A DNA stretch of 64,000 nucleotides, taken from Phocoenobacter atlanticus (GTDB lineage Bacteria; Pseudomonadota; Gammaproteobacteria; Enterobacterales; Pasteurellaceae). The notes beneath the pieces are model-generated. The model saw only the letters and a program-made list of their open reading frames with translations. It made no database searches and was not told where the DNA came from. The translations under genes were made by a program, and so were the position numbers. This document shows, piece by piece, positions 41,953 through 51,113 of the stretch. Location of the stretch: assembly GCF_030764225.1 (NCBI RefSeq), contig NZ_JASAXH010000014.1; one strand, given 5' to 3'. Position 1 is the first letter of the stretch. Every line of letters starts with the position of its first letter.

Positions 41953-42654
41953 ATGAATGCAGATTTTGAAGCCTTTAAAGAATACGCCTCTTGGTTTATT
42001 AAAAAATCAGATAAAGTTGAGTTTTTAGATATAAAAATTGTGCCTCTTACTCTAAAATTCCGAAAAACCTTTCCTTGTCTTGCAAGTTTAATCGATGCTT
42101 CAACTATATTAAATTTGAAAATTAATGATCAATAATATAGATTATATTCTTGGACAAACAAGGATAATCTCTCTTGTGGTTGGTTGAGTAAAATTGAGTG
42201 TACTGAAAATATAAAGTTAAATTTGATTGAAGAGCATCTTTTATTACTTTCAGAAATCGGTGGGATTCAAGAATTTTATAATCCACCAGAAGGAAGCCTT
42301 TGTGAAAACCAAAATTTTGTGTTTATGGGTAGTAAATGCATTTGTGGAATTGGAGCATCAATAGATTACTATCAGGAGCTATGTTTCGAAGAAAATAAAA
42401 AACCTATAAATTGTAGTGATTTTATTTGCTTTTCAGAAGAGGCTAATGGAAATTTGACATTGTATGATCCACATACAAAAGCAGTGTTGCTATTTGCTCC
42501 TGATCACTGTTTTGATAATGTTAGTTTTATAGAAAATCAGCCTGAATTTACTTTTTATACATTTGATAATATTATCAATTTCATTGATTATGTCGAAGCT
42601 TTTGCCTCTCAATGGGTAGATAAAATAGAAATAACTTTTCAAAAAGAGAAATAG
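41953..42654 (+). pseudogene. SUKH/SMI1-KNR4-like gene interrupted by one in-frame TAA
   Basis: Two ORFs, 41953-42135 (60 aa) and the one ending at 42654, are in the same frame and separated only by TAA at 42133-42135. Reading through gives a continuous 232-residue protein: ...LNLKINDQ, stop, YRLYSWTNKDNLSCGWLSKI... The C-terminal part (SDFICFSEEANGNLTLYD, VLLFAPDHCF, then an aromatic DYVEAFASQWVD end) resembles SUKH-type immunity proteins. The N-terminal ATG has AAAGGG upstream. The downstream part has only a TTG start (42184) without a ribosome site. So the gene is probably inactivated by a point mutation such as CAA to TAA; a sequencing error is possible. Confidence 0.75.
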
Positions 42655-42656
42655 AA

Positions 42657-43052
42657 ATGAATAATAATGTGGTTTGTGTTTGGATTGGATATTTCAGCTC
42701 TGAAGAAGAGTTATATGATAACTATTTAAGTTTTAATTATGAAAATGAAGAAGTATCCCATTTATGTAAAGATACAGGTTTAGATTATTATGATGAGGAT
42801 TTTATTGAAAGTTGGTGGTTTGAAACCTTAGAAATAAATAATTTATTGAATAATAAAGATTATTTATTTGATTCTAAGTATTTTTTTGATGAACTTATTG
42901 CAAAATTAAAAGAGCTAGATTTATCTCAATATAATTCCATTTCATTTTTATTTGGTACACAAGATCAAAATGAAAATTTATTTGCTTATCAGGGAATGAC
43001 GATGAAAAATGCACCCATTCAATTTGTATTTAAAAAGGAATATGTGAAATGA
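42657..43052 (+). CDS. Imm22-like immunity protein (DUF4284 type)
   Basis: The protein is an acidic cytosolic 131-aa product. The N-terminus VVCVWIGYFSSEEELYDNYLSF, followed by KDTGLDYYDEDFIESWWFE, matches what I recall of the Imm22 family, whose members neutralise toxins of contact-dependent or secreted polymorphic systems. It starts 2 bp after the SUKH-like gene and overlaps the next gene by 4 bp (ATGA), so the three form one operon. No cognate toxin is in the window. Confidence 0.65.
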   Translation: MNNNVVCVWIGYFSSEEELYDNYLSFNYENEEVSHLCKDTGLDYYDEDFIESWWFETLEINNLLNNKDYLFDSKYFFDELIAKLKELDLSQYNSISFLFGTQDQNENLFAYQGMTMKNAPIQFVFKKEYVK

Positions 43053-43351
43053 ATGGCTTCCATTTTTCTAAAAATCAGTGTGAAAACTGTGGTTATAAAA
43101 TAGAGGAAGGTGATCTTTTACAAGTTGTTAATTTTTGGGATAACGTAAATTGTCGTATTTTTGCAAATTATTTATATGTTTGTGATAAGTGCTTTGAAAC
43201 TCGTACTACCTGGTGTAAAAATATTTTTACTGATTATTGCGAAAGCTGTAATAAATATATTGATGTAGGTGAGCATGATATTTATGAGATCGTTGAAAAT
43301 ATTAAATACAAGGTAGTATGTGCTGAATGTAAAATAAAGTTAGATAAATAA
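43049..43351 (+). CDS. Cysteine-rich double zinc-ribbon protein of unknown function
   Basis: This 100-aa protein has four CxxC knuckles: Cys11/14, Cys45/48, Cys64/67 and Cys91/94, plus single Cys35 and Cys56. They would form two zinc sites of the treble-clef or LIM-like kind. No known family is recognised. It overlaps the Imm22-like gene by ATGA and has AAGGAATATGTGAA as ribosome site, so it is translated with it. An uptake-type element begins at its stop codon (43351). Confidence 0.65.
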   Translation: MNGFHFSKNQCENCGYKIEEGDLLQVVNFWDNVNCRIFANYLYVCDKCFETRTTWCKNIFTDYCESCNKYIDVGEHDIYEIVENIKYKVVCAECKIKLDK

Positions 43352-43380
43352 AGCGGTATGATCTTTGTAAAAATTTGCAT
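43351..43380 (+). repeat. extended uptake-signal element
   Basis: AAGCGGTATGATCTTTG then AAAAATTTGCAT. It sits at the right edge of the accessory island, as the copy at 40378-40410 sits at its left edge. Confidence 0.55.
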
Positions 43381-43428
43381 ATTTCCTGCGATGACAATAA
43401 TTAAAGTAGCTTCTATGCAATGAAATAT

Positions 43429-43911
43429 CTAATTTATTGGAAAAGTAAAATTTTCTAAAAATAGTTCTGTAATTTCTAACGGATAGCCCTTCAGAAGTAA
43501 TGTTGAACGGCGAGCATATAATTCGGTCTCAGGATCTTGTGTCCATTCTAAGTGGGTACGTTCAGGATTTTGGGGAAATAACCATAAGCCAATGGATTTG
43601 TTACCTAAAGTTAAAATATCGTGAGCAACATTATTAATGGTTGCTTGTGGTAAGGTTGTACGAGCAAAAATAATTTCCGTGTTATCTCCCATTAATAAAA
43701 TATCACGTTGCCAGATCGGGATATCGAAATTGGTATCAGATACCCATTTTTGAGAAATTACTTTTACGGTGATATTGGTATAGTATTGCTGTAATTTGAG
43801 TGTGAGAGAATGTTGATATAATAACCAGTCTTTGTGTTTTTTTGATAATAAATGTTTATTATTTTCTTCAAAATAAAGATTGGAAAGTATATTTTGATAA
43901 TTATTATTCAT
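43429..43911 (-). CDS. ubiC: Chorismate pyruvate-lyase UbiC
   Basis: UbiC converts chorismate to 4-hydroxybenzoate, the head group of ubiquinone. The protein is 160 aa (E. coli 165). Similarity is modest overall, but the key residues are visible: Arg69 in WQRDILL (E. coli Arg76), LGNKSIGLWLF, YARRSTLLLKGYPL, and catalytic Glu149 in ITELFL (E. coli Glu155). It lies 103 bp after atpC, beyond the atp terminator. ubiD in the same window supports a ubiquinone pathway. Confidence 0.85.
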   Translation of the reverse strand: MNNNYQNILSNLYFEENNKHLLSKKHKDWLLYQHSLTLKLQQYYTNITVKVISQKWVSDTNFDIPIWQRDILLMGDNTEIIFARTTLPQATINNVAHDILTLGNKSIGLWLFPQNPERTHLEWTQDPETELYARRSTLLLKGYPLEITELFLENFTFPIN

Positions 43912-43925
43912 TATTTTAATATAAT

Positions 43926-43958
43926 AAGCGGTATGATTTTATAAGAAATTTACAAAAA
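43926..43958 (+). repeat. extended uptake-signal element
   Basis: AAGCGGTATGATTTTA then AAATTTACAAAAA, between ubiC and the atp terminator. Confidence 0.5.
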
Positions 43959-43961
43959 TAG

Positions 43962-44004
43962 ACACCTTATCGCAGTTAATTATTTTTTCACTTAGATAAG
44001 GTGT
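43962..44004 (-). terminator. atp operon terminator
   Basis: ACACCTTATC (43962-43971) pairs perfectly with GATAAGGTGT (43995-44004). Read on the minus strand the stem is followed by TATTTTTG. It lies just after atpC. Confidence 0.7.
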
Positions 44005-44014
44005 GGATAATTTT

Positions 44015-44434
44015 TTAACGTTTATTCATCAATTGAGAATGAGTAATTTCATAAACGCGTAATTTTGCGATTTCTCGTGCAAGTTTTGCTGCAAGATCTG
44101 CATTATTTGTTTTAGTAAGATTTTCTTCTGCTTGGCGTTTGGCCTCCAGAATACGTTGTCGATCTAGCTCTTCTCCTCGAATTGCTATATCAGCCAGTAC
44201 TGTTACTATATTTGGTTGTACTTCTAAAAATCCACCAGAAACATAAATTGCATCCTCACTACCATCAGCAAGCGTATATTTCACCATTCCCGGTTGAATT
44301 GCTGTGAGTAAGGGGGTATGCCCTGCATAAACCCCTAATTCACCATCAATTCCTGAAACACGAACACTTGTAATTTTGCCAGAGAAAATTTTACTTTCTG
44401 CACTTACGACAGTCAGTTCAAATTCAGTCGCCAT
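44015..44434 (-). CDS. atpC: ATP synthase F1 epsilon subunit
   Basis: The epsilon subunit belongs to the central stalk and inhibits ATP hydrolysis. The protein is 139 aa (E. coli 139). The beta-sandwich part carries SGIDGELGVYAGHTPLLTAI and GGFLEVQPNIVTVLAD, followed by a two-helix C-terminal hairpin. It is the last gene of atpIBEFHAGDC, 37 bp after atpD. Confidence 0.97.
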   Translation of the reverse strand: MATEFELTVVSAESKIFSGKITSVRVSGIDGELGVYAGHTPLLTAIQPGMVKYTLADGSEDAIYVSGGFLEVQPNIVTVLADIAIRGEELDRQRILEAKRQAEENLTKTNNADLAAKLAREIAKLRVYEITHSQLMNKR

Positions 44435-44471
44435 ATCTTGTTCTCCTTATGCCCTATGGTTTAGGGAACAA

Positions 44472-45848
44472 TTACATTTTTTGTGCTTTTTCAATAACAT
44501 CGTCAATTGAACCTGCCATATAGAATGCTTGTTCAGGAATGTCATCATATTCACCATTTAAGATACCTTTAAAACCACGAATAGTTTCTTTTAAAGATAC
44601 ATACTTACCTGGAGTACTATTAAATACTTCAGCAACGAAGAATGGTTGCGATAAGAAACGTTCAACTTTACGTGCTCGAGATACCACGAGTTTATCTTCT
44701 TCAGATAATTCATCCATACCAAGAATGGCAATAATGTCTTTTAACTCTTTGTAACGTTGTAATATTCCTTGAACACCACGTGCGGTATCATAATGCTCTT
44801 GACCTACAACCAATGGATCTAATTGACGTGAAGTTGAATCTAAAGGATCAATCGCAGGATAAATACCTAAAGATGCAATTTGACGGCTTAGTACCACAGT
44901 TGAGTCTAAGTGAGCAAAGGTCGTCGCTGGTGATGGGTCAGTTAAGTCATCGGCTGGTACATATACCGCTTGGATTGACGTAATTGATCCTGTTTTAGTT
45001 GAAGTAATACGCTCTTGTAATACACCCATTTCTTCAGCCAATGTTGGTTGATAACCTACTGCTGATGGCATACGACCTAAAAGAGCTGAAACCTCGGTTC
45101 CTGCAAGAGTATAACGATAAATATTATCGACAAAGAATAATACATCTCGTCCTTCTTCACGGAATTTTTCGGCCATTGTTAAACCCGTTAATGCAACACG
45201 CAAGCGGTTACCTGGTGGTTCATTCATTTGGCCATAAACCAGTGATACTTTGTCTAATACATTAGAGTCTTTCATTTCATGGTAGAAATCGTTACCTTCA
45301 CGGGTACGTTCTCCTACCCCTGCAAATACAGAATAACCAGAATGCTCAATTGCAATATTACGGATTAACTCCATCATATTTACAGTTTTACCTACACCAG
45401 CACCACCGAATAAACCAACTTTTCCCCCTTTTGCGAAAGGGCAGATTAAGTCGATTACTTTGATACCTGTTTCAAGTAATTCTGTACTATTTGCTTGATC
45501 TTCATAACTTGGTGCTTCACGGTGAATAGACCAACGTTCTTCTTCTCCGATCTCACCTTTTTCATCAATAGGATCACCTAATACATTCATAATACGACCC
45601 AAAGTCTTCGTTCCTACTGGAACTTGAATTGGGTTATTTGTATTTACTGCCTCTAAGCCACGTTTTAAACCATCAGATGTACCTAATGCAATACAACGTA
45701 CTACACCACCGCCTAATTGTTGTTGAACTTCAAGGGTCAAACCTGCTGACTCAACTTTTAAGGCATCATACACTTTTGGTACTGAATTTTGTGGAAACTC
45801 AACATCGATTACTGCGCCGATGATTTGGACTATTTTTCCAGTTGCCAT
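44472..45848 (-). CDS. atpD: ATP synthase F1 beta subunit
   Basis: The beta subunit holds the catalytic nucleotide sites of F1. The protein is 458 aa (E. coli 460). Walker A is GGAGVGKTV, the catalytic GERTREGND follows, and the DELSEEDK motif (DELSEED) is near the C-terminus. It is 17 bp after atpG. Confidence 0.98.
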   Translation of the reverse strand: MATGKIVQIIGAVIDVEFPQNSVPKVYDALKVESAGLTLEVQQQLGGGVVRCIALGTSDGLKRGLEAVNTNNPIQVPVGTKTLGRIMNVLGDPIDEKGEIGEEERWSIHREAPSYEDQANSTELLETGIKVIDLICPFAKGGKVGLFGGAGVGKTVNMMELIRNIAIEHSGYSVFAGVGERTREGNDFYHEMKDSNVLDKVSLVYGQMNEPPGNRLRVALTGLTMAEKFREEGRDVLFFVDNIYRYTLAGTEVSALLGRMPSAVGYQPTLAEEMGVLQERITSTKTGSITSIQAVYVPADDLTDPSPATTFAHLDSTVVLSRQIASLGIYPAIDPLDSTSRQLDPLVVGQEHYDTARGVQGILQRYKELKDIIAILGMDELSEEDKLVVSRARKVERFLSQPFFVAEVFNSTPGKYVSLKETIRGFKGILNGEYDDIPEQAFYMAGSIDDVIEKAQKM

Positions 45849-45865
45849 TACCGTTCCTCTTTTAT

Positions 45866-46732
45866 TTAAATTGCAGCAGCGCCTGCCACAATTTCATTTA
45901 ACTCATTTGTAATGCTTGTTTGACGAGCTTTGTTATACACTAATTGTAAATCATCAATTAGTGAACCAGCATTATCTGTTGCTGCTTTCATTGCTACCAT
46001 TCGAGCTGCTTGTTCAGAAGCTAGATTATCCACTATTGCTTGGTAAACTTGGGACTCAAGATAACGTACTAATAATGAATCTAGTAATACCTCTGGATTT
46101 GGTTCATAAATATAATCCCATAATCCATTGTTATTTAGATCATCGTTATCGAGCTTTGGCAATGGAAGTAACTGTTCAATTGTAGGCTCTTGAGTCATCG
46201 TATTTACAAAACGGTTAAATGCAATATAAACTACATCAATTTCACCATTACGATACGCTTCAATCATTGTATTGACTGAGCCAACAACTTGTTCCATTTG
46301 TGGATTATCGCCTAAGCCTGTAACTTGACTTGTTACTTTTAACCCTGTTGGTTTAAAGAACGCTACAGATTTTGAACCCACCAAACCAAGTTCAACACTA
46401 ACGTTTTTGTCTTTCCACGCTTTTAACTTGCCTAAAGTAGCTTTAAACAAGTTGATGTTAAGACCGCCACATAAACCACGATCTGTAGAAATAACTAAAT
46501 ATCCTACATTTTTTACATCACGTTGAACCAAAAACGGGTGCTTATAACCAATGCTTCCTTTCGCAATATGGCTGATCACCTTACGTATCATTTCTGAATA
46601 CGGACGTGATGCAGACATACGCTCTTGCGTTTTACGCATTTTAGAGGTAGCAACCATTTCCATTGCTTTTGTGATCTTTTGGGTATTTTGAACACTTGCA
46701 ATTTTGGTTCTTATCTCTTTAGCACCTGCCAT
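45866..46732 (-). CDS. atpG: ATP synthase F1 gamma subunit
   Basis: This is the rotor shaft subunit. The protein is 288 aa (E. coli 287), with the N-terminal coiled-coil helix (EIRTKIASVQNTQKITKAME) and the C-terminal helix (MKAATDNAGSLIDDLQLVYNKARQ). STDRGLCGGLN is the family signature. It lies 24 bp after atpA. Confidence 0.98.
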   Translation of the reverse strand: MAGAKEIRTKIASVQNTQKITKAMEMVATSKMRKTQERMSASRPYSEMIRKVISHIAKGSIGYKHPFLVQRDVKNVGYLVISTDRGLCGGLNINLFKATLGKLKAWKDKNVSVELGLVGSKSVAFFKPTGLKVTSQVTGLGDNPQMEQVVGSVNTMIEAYRNGEIDVVYIAFNRFVNTMTQEPTIEQLLPLPKLDNDDLNNNGLWDYIYEPNPEVLLDSLLVRYLESQVYQAIVDNLASEQAARMVAMKAATDNAGSLIDDLQLVYNKARQTSITNELNEIVAGAAAI

Positions 46733-46756
46733 TTTTATTCTCCGCTAAAGTTTAAC

Positions 46757-48298
46757 TTACCACGAACTGTTCTTTTTGAAACTCTTAACAATGTCAGTTA
46801 ATTGATCTTTGATTGAATCATTATAATCGCCTGATTTTGTTAAATCTTTCATAAAGTCGGCATAATTGTTTTCTGCATACTCTAAAAGACTAGTTTCAAA
46901 TGAACTGATACGTTCAAGTTCTACATCATCAAGATAACCAAACTCAGCAGTAAATAATACAATCGCAAGCTGTGCAACAGACATTGGTGCATATTGTTTT
47001 TGTTTAAGTAATTCAGTTACTTTTTGACCATGTGAAAGCTGTTTACGTGTTGCTTCATCAAGATCTGAGGCAAATTGCGCAAAGGCTGCTAGTTCACGAT
47101 ACTGTGCAAGTGCGGTACGAATACCACCAGACAATTTCTTAACAACTTTAGTTTGTGCAGCACTACCTACACGAGAAACCGAGATACCTGGGTTTACCGC
47201 TGGGCGAATTCCCGCATTAAATAAACTTGATTCTAAGAAAATTTGACCATCTGTAATAGAGATTACATTAGTAGGTACAAACGCAGAAACATCACCTGCT
47301 TGAGTTTCAATAATTGGCAATGCAGTTAATGAACCTGTTTTACCTTTAACTTCGCCGTTGGTGAATTTTTCTACGTAATCAGTATTTACTCGAGAAGCAC
47401 GTTCTAATAAACGTGAATGTAAATAGAATACGTCACCTGGGAATGCTTCACGACCTGGTGGACGACGAAGAAGTAGTGATACTTGACGATAAGCCACGGC
47501 TTGTTTTGATAAATCATCATAAATGATCAATGCATCTTCACCACGATCACGGAAATATTCACCCATTGTACAACCAGCATAAGGTGCTAGATATTGTAAT
47601 GCAGCTGATTCTGATGCACTTGCTACAACCACAATGGTATTGTGTAGTGCATTATGTTCTTCTAATTTATGTACTACGTTAGCTACAGTTGATGCTTTTT
47701 GACCAATTGCAACATAGACACATTTAATACCAGAATCACGTTGGTTAATGATAGCATCAATTGCTAGTGCTGTTTTACCAGTTTGACGGTCACCGATAAT
47801 CAATTCACGTTGACCACGACCAATTGGTACCATTGAATCGACAGCTTTATAACCAGTTTGAACAGGTTGATCAACGGATTGACGTTCAATTACCCCTGGA
47901 GCAATGACTTCAATAGGAGAAAAACCATCATTCTCTATTTCCCCTTTACCATCGATAGGTTGACCCAATGTATTTACAACACGACCAAGTAACCCTCGAC
48001 CAACAGGCACTTCTAAGATACGACCAGTACATTTTACTGTCATACCTTCGGCTAAGTCTGCGTAAGGTCCCATTACTACCGCACCCACTGAATCTCTTTC
48101 TAAGTTCAATGCGATTGCATAACGATTGCCAGGTAATTCAATCATTTCGCCTTGCATTACATCAGCAAGACCATGAATTTTGATAATACCATCACTTACT
48201 GAAACGATTGTACCTGTACTTTGAGCTTCACTAACCACTTCAAATTTGGCAATTCGTTTTTTAATTAACTCACTAATTTCTGTTGAATTTAGTTGCAT
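46757..48298 (-). CDS. atpA: ATP synthase F1 alpha subunit
   Basis: The alpha subunit carries the non-catalytic nucleotide sites. The protein is 513 aa, as in E. coli. Walker A is GDRQTGKTA, and the signature PAVNPGISVSRVGSAAQ is intact. The ATG follows an AGAGGAATAAA-type site. A Haemophilus-type uptake core AAGTGCGGT occurs inside the gene (47108-47116). Confidence 0.98.
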   Translation of the reverse strand: MQLNSTEISELIKKRIAKFEVVSEAQSTGTIVSVSDGIIKIHGLADVMQGEMIELPGNRYAIALNLERDSVGAVVMGPYADLAEGMTVKCTGRILEVPVGRGLLGRVVNTLGQPIDGKGEIENDGFSPIEVIAPGVIERQSVDQPVQTGYKAVDSMVPIGRGQRELIIGDRQTGKTALAIDAIINQRDSGIKCVYVAIGQKASTVANVVHKLEEHNALHNTIVVVASASESAALQYLAPYAGCTMGEYFRDRGEDALIIYDDLSKQAVAYRQVSLLLRRPPGREAFPGDVFYLHSRLLERASRVNTDYVEKFTNGEVKGKTGSLTALPIIETQAGDVSAFVPTNVISITDGQIFLESSLFNAGIRPAVNPGISVSRVGSAAQTKVVKKLSGGIRTALAQYRELAAFAQFASDLDEATRKQLSHGQKVTELLKQKQYAPMSVAQLAIVLFTAEFGYLDDVELERISSFETSLLEYAENNYADFMKDLTKSGDYNDSIKDQLTDIVKSFKKNSSW

Positions 48299-48310
48299 AT
48301 TTTATTCCTC

Positions 48311-48844
48311 TTACAAGCATAACTCATTTGCTAAGCGATCTAATTGTCCTCGGCTACTACTGTCAATCACAATATCATCATAACGAATGATAACACCTGC
48401 GATTAATTCTTTTGACACCTTAGAGACAATTCGCACTTTACAATTAAGTCGCTTCTCCATCGCTGTTGCGATTTTAGTTTCATTAGCTTTACTTAACTTT
48501 GTTGCAGAGATAACTTCAATATCTTTAATTGATTCATACTCTGATCGCAATTGAATAAATGCTTTTAATACTGAAGGCAACACCGTTAAACGTTGATTTT
48601 CAGCCATAATACGAATGAAATTTTGCCCATATTGATCGAGCTGATTTTCACAAATTCCAATAATGACTTCTGAAATTTGCTGTGGCGATGATGCTGATTT
48701 TAAATAATTTGTTACTTGTTCATCTTGGATAACAAGTGTGACAAATTGTAACATCTCCTGCCATTTATCTAACTGATCATTTTCTAAAGCAAAATCAAAA
48801 GTCGCTTTAGCATAGGGGCGAGCTACTGTACTAATTTCTGACAT
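48311..48844 (-). CDS. atpH: ATP synthase F1 delta subunit
   Basis: The delta subunit caps F1 and binds the peripheral stalk. The protein is 177 aa, as in E. coli. The N-terminal TVARPYAKATFDFA and the C-terminal VIRYDDIVIDSSSRGQLDRL are the family ends. It lies 12 bp from both neighbours. Confidence 0.97.
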   Translation of the reverse strand: MSEISTVARPYAKATFDFALENDQLDKWQEMLQFVTLVIQDEQVTNYLKSASSPQQISEVIIGICENQLDQYGQNFIRIMAENQRLTVLPSVLKAFIQLRSEYESIKDIEVISATKLSKANETKIATAMEKRLNCKVRIVSKVSKELIAGVIIRYDDIVIDSSSRGQLDRLANELCL

Positions 48845-48856
48845 AGCTCCTCCTTA

Positions 48857-49327
48857 TTATAGTTCTGCAACTAATTTATCAATAATGTCATTGTTTGCCG
48901 CAGCATCAATATTGCGACCCACAATTTTCTCTGCTCCTGCAACAGCTAAGGCAGCGACTTTTTGACGAAGCTCTTCTTGAACACGTTTACGCTCATTTTC
49001 AATTTCAGCATAACCTTGTTCAATAATACGTGCTTTCTCAATCTCTGCTTCGGCTGTGACAGAATCCAAAATTTCATTACGACGTTTATTTGCCAAATCA
49101 ACAATGTGTTGCGCTTCTTCTTTTGCTTTTAAAATTTCTTGTTCTGCAAGATTTTTTACTTCAGCTTGTTCTTGTTTCGCTTTTTCAGCAGAAGCAAGGG
49201 CATTAGCAATTTCTGCTTGACGCTCTTCTATTGCTGTTATAATTCTTGGCCATATATATTTCATACAAAACGTAACAAATAGTACGAATGTAATCATTTG
49301 ACCAATTAATGTTGCATTTAAATTCAC
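48857..49327 (-). CDS. atpF: ATP synthase F0 b subunit
   Basis: The peripheral-stalk subunit is 156 aa, as in E. coli. One N-terminal membrane helix (LIGQMITFVLFVTFCMKYIW) is followed by a long charged coiled coil (ALASAEKAKQEQAEVKNLAE and beyond) that reaches F1. Confidence 0.97.
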   Translation of the reverse strand: MNLNATLIGQMITFVLFVTFCMKYIWPRIITAIEERQAEIANALASAEKAKQEQAEVKNLAEQEILKAKEEAQHIVDLANKRRNEILDSVTAEAEIEKARIIEQGYAEIENERKRVQEELRQKVAALAVAGAEKIVGRNIDAAANNDIIDKLVAEL

Positions 49328-49395
49328 AATGCCTCCTTAAATCGGATTAATCACTCTAAAAGAGTAACTATTGTTAATAAAAAATCCGACTATTA

Positions 49396-49650
49396 CTATG
49401 ATAGTAAAGAGATGAATGGGTTTGCAAAAATGAATAGTAACGCAATACCTACAGCAATCATAGAAATAGCATCTAAAAGACCTGCAACAATAAACATTTT
49501 TGTTTGCAAACTATTTGCTAACTCAGGTTGACGAGCAGATGATTCTAAGAATTTTCCACCTAAAATACCAAAGCCAATTGCTGTACCTAGTGCCGCAATT
49601 GCAAGTAAGATTGATGCACCAATGATTGTTGCTGTAATTACAGATTCCAT
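49396..49650 (-). CDS. atpE: ATP synthase F0 c subunit
   Basis: The proton-carrying ring subunit is 84 aa. The start is the ATG at 49650 (MESVITATIIG) with GGAGAAAACT upstream; an in-frame TTG at 49662 is rejected. It is a two-helix hairpin with a glycine-rich first helix and a polar loop ARQPE. Asp60 (GLLDAISM) carries the proton; the usual sodium-binding residues are not apparent. Confidence 0.97.
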   Translation of the reverse strand: MESVITATIIGASILLAIAALGTAIGFGILGGKFLESSARQPELANSLQTKMFIVAGLLDAISMIAVGIALLFIFANPFISLLS

Positions 49651-49680
49651 AGTTTTCTCCAATTAAGGTTAAAGGAAATT

Positions 49681-49693
49681 GACCCAAAGGGTC
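49681..49693 (-). other. small hairpin between atpB and atpE
   Basis: GACCC-AAA-GGGTC is a perfect 5-bp stem 30 nt upstream of the atpE start in the atpB-atpE gap, where E. coli has a translation-enhancing leader. Function is unproven. Confidence 0.4.
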
Positions 49694-49758
49694 GGTTAAT
49701 AAAAAGTTAATAATTAAAAGCAGAATAACATTATTATTTGTTATTCTATTTTAAATAG

Positions 49759-50550
49759 TTAATGCTCTGATTTGTTATAAGCAATACTCAAATATACTAT
49801 CGTTAGCATCATAAAAATAAATGCTTGTAAGGTGATAATTAGAATATGAAATACCGCCCAAGCCCACTGCAATGGTAAACCTAAAACTTGTAATAAAACG
49901 TTATCAGCAGTGTACATAACAGCGATTAGAACAAAAATCAATTCTCCCGCATACATATTACCAAACAAACGAAAAGCTAATGATATTGGTTTTGCTATTA
50001 AAGTAACAACTTCTAAAATTAAATTTACAGGAATCATTATTGGATTATTAAAAGGATGTAAAGTATATTCCTTTACAAAGCCTTTCCAACCTTTTGATTT
50101 TATTGTATAAAATATAATTAAGAAGAAAATACAGATAGAAAGTCCCAATGTTGAATTAATATCCGCTGTTGGAACAGCTCGAAGGTGTTCAATTCCAAAC
50201 AAATGAGCCATTTGTGGTGGTATGTCGACTGGGATTAAATCGATTGCATTCATAATAAATACCCAACAGAATATTGTTAATGCAATAGGTCCAACAACAT
50301 TACGAGGTCCTTCAAAATTGTCACGAACCACGCCATCAACCCATTCAATCACCATTTCGACAGCACATTGTAATTTACCTGGAACACCAGATGTTGCATT
50401 TTTAGCAACTTTGCGAAAGATCCAAAGGAATAAGGCACCAGATACAAAAGTAAAGAATAGTGTATCTAAATGAATACTCCAAAATGAATCACCAGAAGCT
50501 AAAAATGTTAAATGGTGTGTAATATATTCAGCAGTAGTTTGCCCAGCCAT
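49759..50550 (-). CDS. atpB: ATP synthase F0 a subunit
   Basis: The stator membrane subunit forms the proton half-channels. The protein is 263 aa (E. coli 271). The essential Arg lies in ISLAFRLFGNMYAGELI, and the C-terminal helix LQAFIFMMLTIVYLSIA is conserved. It lies 27 bp after atpI. Confidence 0.97.
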   Translation of the reverse strand: MAGQTTAEYITHHLTFLASGDSFWSIHLDTLFFTFVSGALFLWIFRKVAKNATSGVPGKLQCAVEMVIEWVDGVVRDNFEGPRNVVGPIALTIFCWVFIMNAIDLIPVDIPPQMAHLFGIEHLRAVPTADINSTLGLSICIFFLIIFYTIKSKGWKGFVKEYTLHPFNNPIMIPVNLILEVVTLIAKPISLAFRLFGNMYAGELIFVLIAVMYTADNVLLQVLGLPLQWAWAVFHILIITLQAFIFMMLTIVYLSIAYNKSEH

Positions 50551-50577
50551 AATTTACCCTTCTAAATAAAAGAAATG

Positions 50578-50976
50578 TTAATTCTTTTTTATTTTAATTC
50601 CTTCTTTTTTTATTACAAAAGGAACTAAACTATTACATATAAGTATTAAAAAATACCCTAAAAAAAACACAATTACATCTATTTTTAAATAAAATTTAAA
50701 AATCAAAATAAGTAGAACAATAGTAACCAACCATTTTATCGCTTCACCTGTATAAAAGACAGTGATTTGTTGCTTTTCTTGGGATGACTTTCTAAAAAAT
50801 ACCCAATAAGTAAACAAACAATGGGGTATAAAACCCGCAACAGTTCCCAAAATGTAAGAAGAAAGTGAGTTAAATTTAACGACACTAATACTTATTGAAC
50901 TTACTATTAAAATATACAGTGTGATTCTTATTGCTTTTAAATAGGTTTGCTTTGCCTGATTGATTACCGCTGACAT
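50578..50976 (-). CDS. atpI: ATP synthase accessory protein AtpI
   Basis: This small membrane protein is thought to assist c-ring assembly. The protein is 132 aa with four hydrophobic segments. Sequence is weakly conserved, but FNSLSSYILGTVAGFIPHCLF resembles the family pattern, and the position as first gene of the atp operon identifies it. Confidence 0.85.
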   Translation of the reverse strand: MSAVINQAKQTYLKAIRITLYILIVSSISISVVKFNSLSSYILGTVAGFIPHCLFTYWVFFRKSSQEKQQITVFYTGEAIKWLVTIVLLILIFKFYLKIDVIVFFLGYFLILICNSLVPFVIKKEGIKIKKN

Positions 50977-51037
50977 TTAATATCCCATCAAATTAATAAA
51001 ATTAACTGTTACTAGCCTATTGTTATGCAACCTGTAG

Positions 51038-51065
51038 ATTATACACATCTACCTATGCGATTCAA
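51038..51065 (-). promoter_or_regulatory. atp operon promoter
   Basis: On the minus strand TTGAAT (51065-51060), a 16-bp spacer and a perfect TATAAT (51043-51038) lie about 62 bp upstream of atpI. Confidence 0.75.
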
Positions 51066-51113
51066 CAATAAATCTTTTAAATTGTACAAATATAATTTTG
51101 ATTAGAAATTATT

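Noticed and set aside
42184..42654. Independent gene starting at TTG 42184
   Set aside because: No Shine-Dalgarno, and the frame continues upstream to the same TAA that ends the 41953 ORF, so it is better read as the distal part of one broken gene.
47108..47116. Haemophilus-type uptake core AAGTGCGGT (also at 54788-54796)
   Set aside because: Only two copies were noticed, both inside coding sequence, versus many intergenic AAGCGGT copies; not enough to argue for the other uptake dialect.
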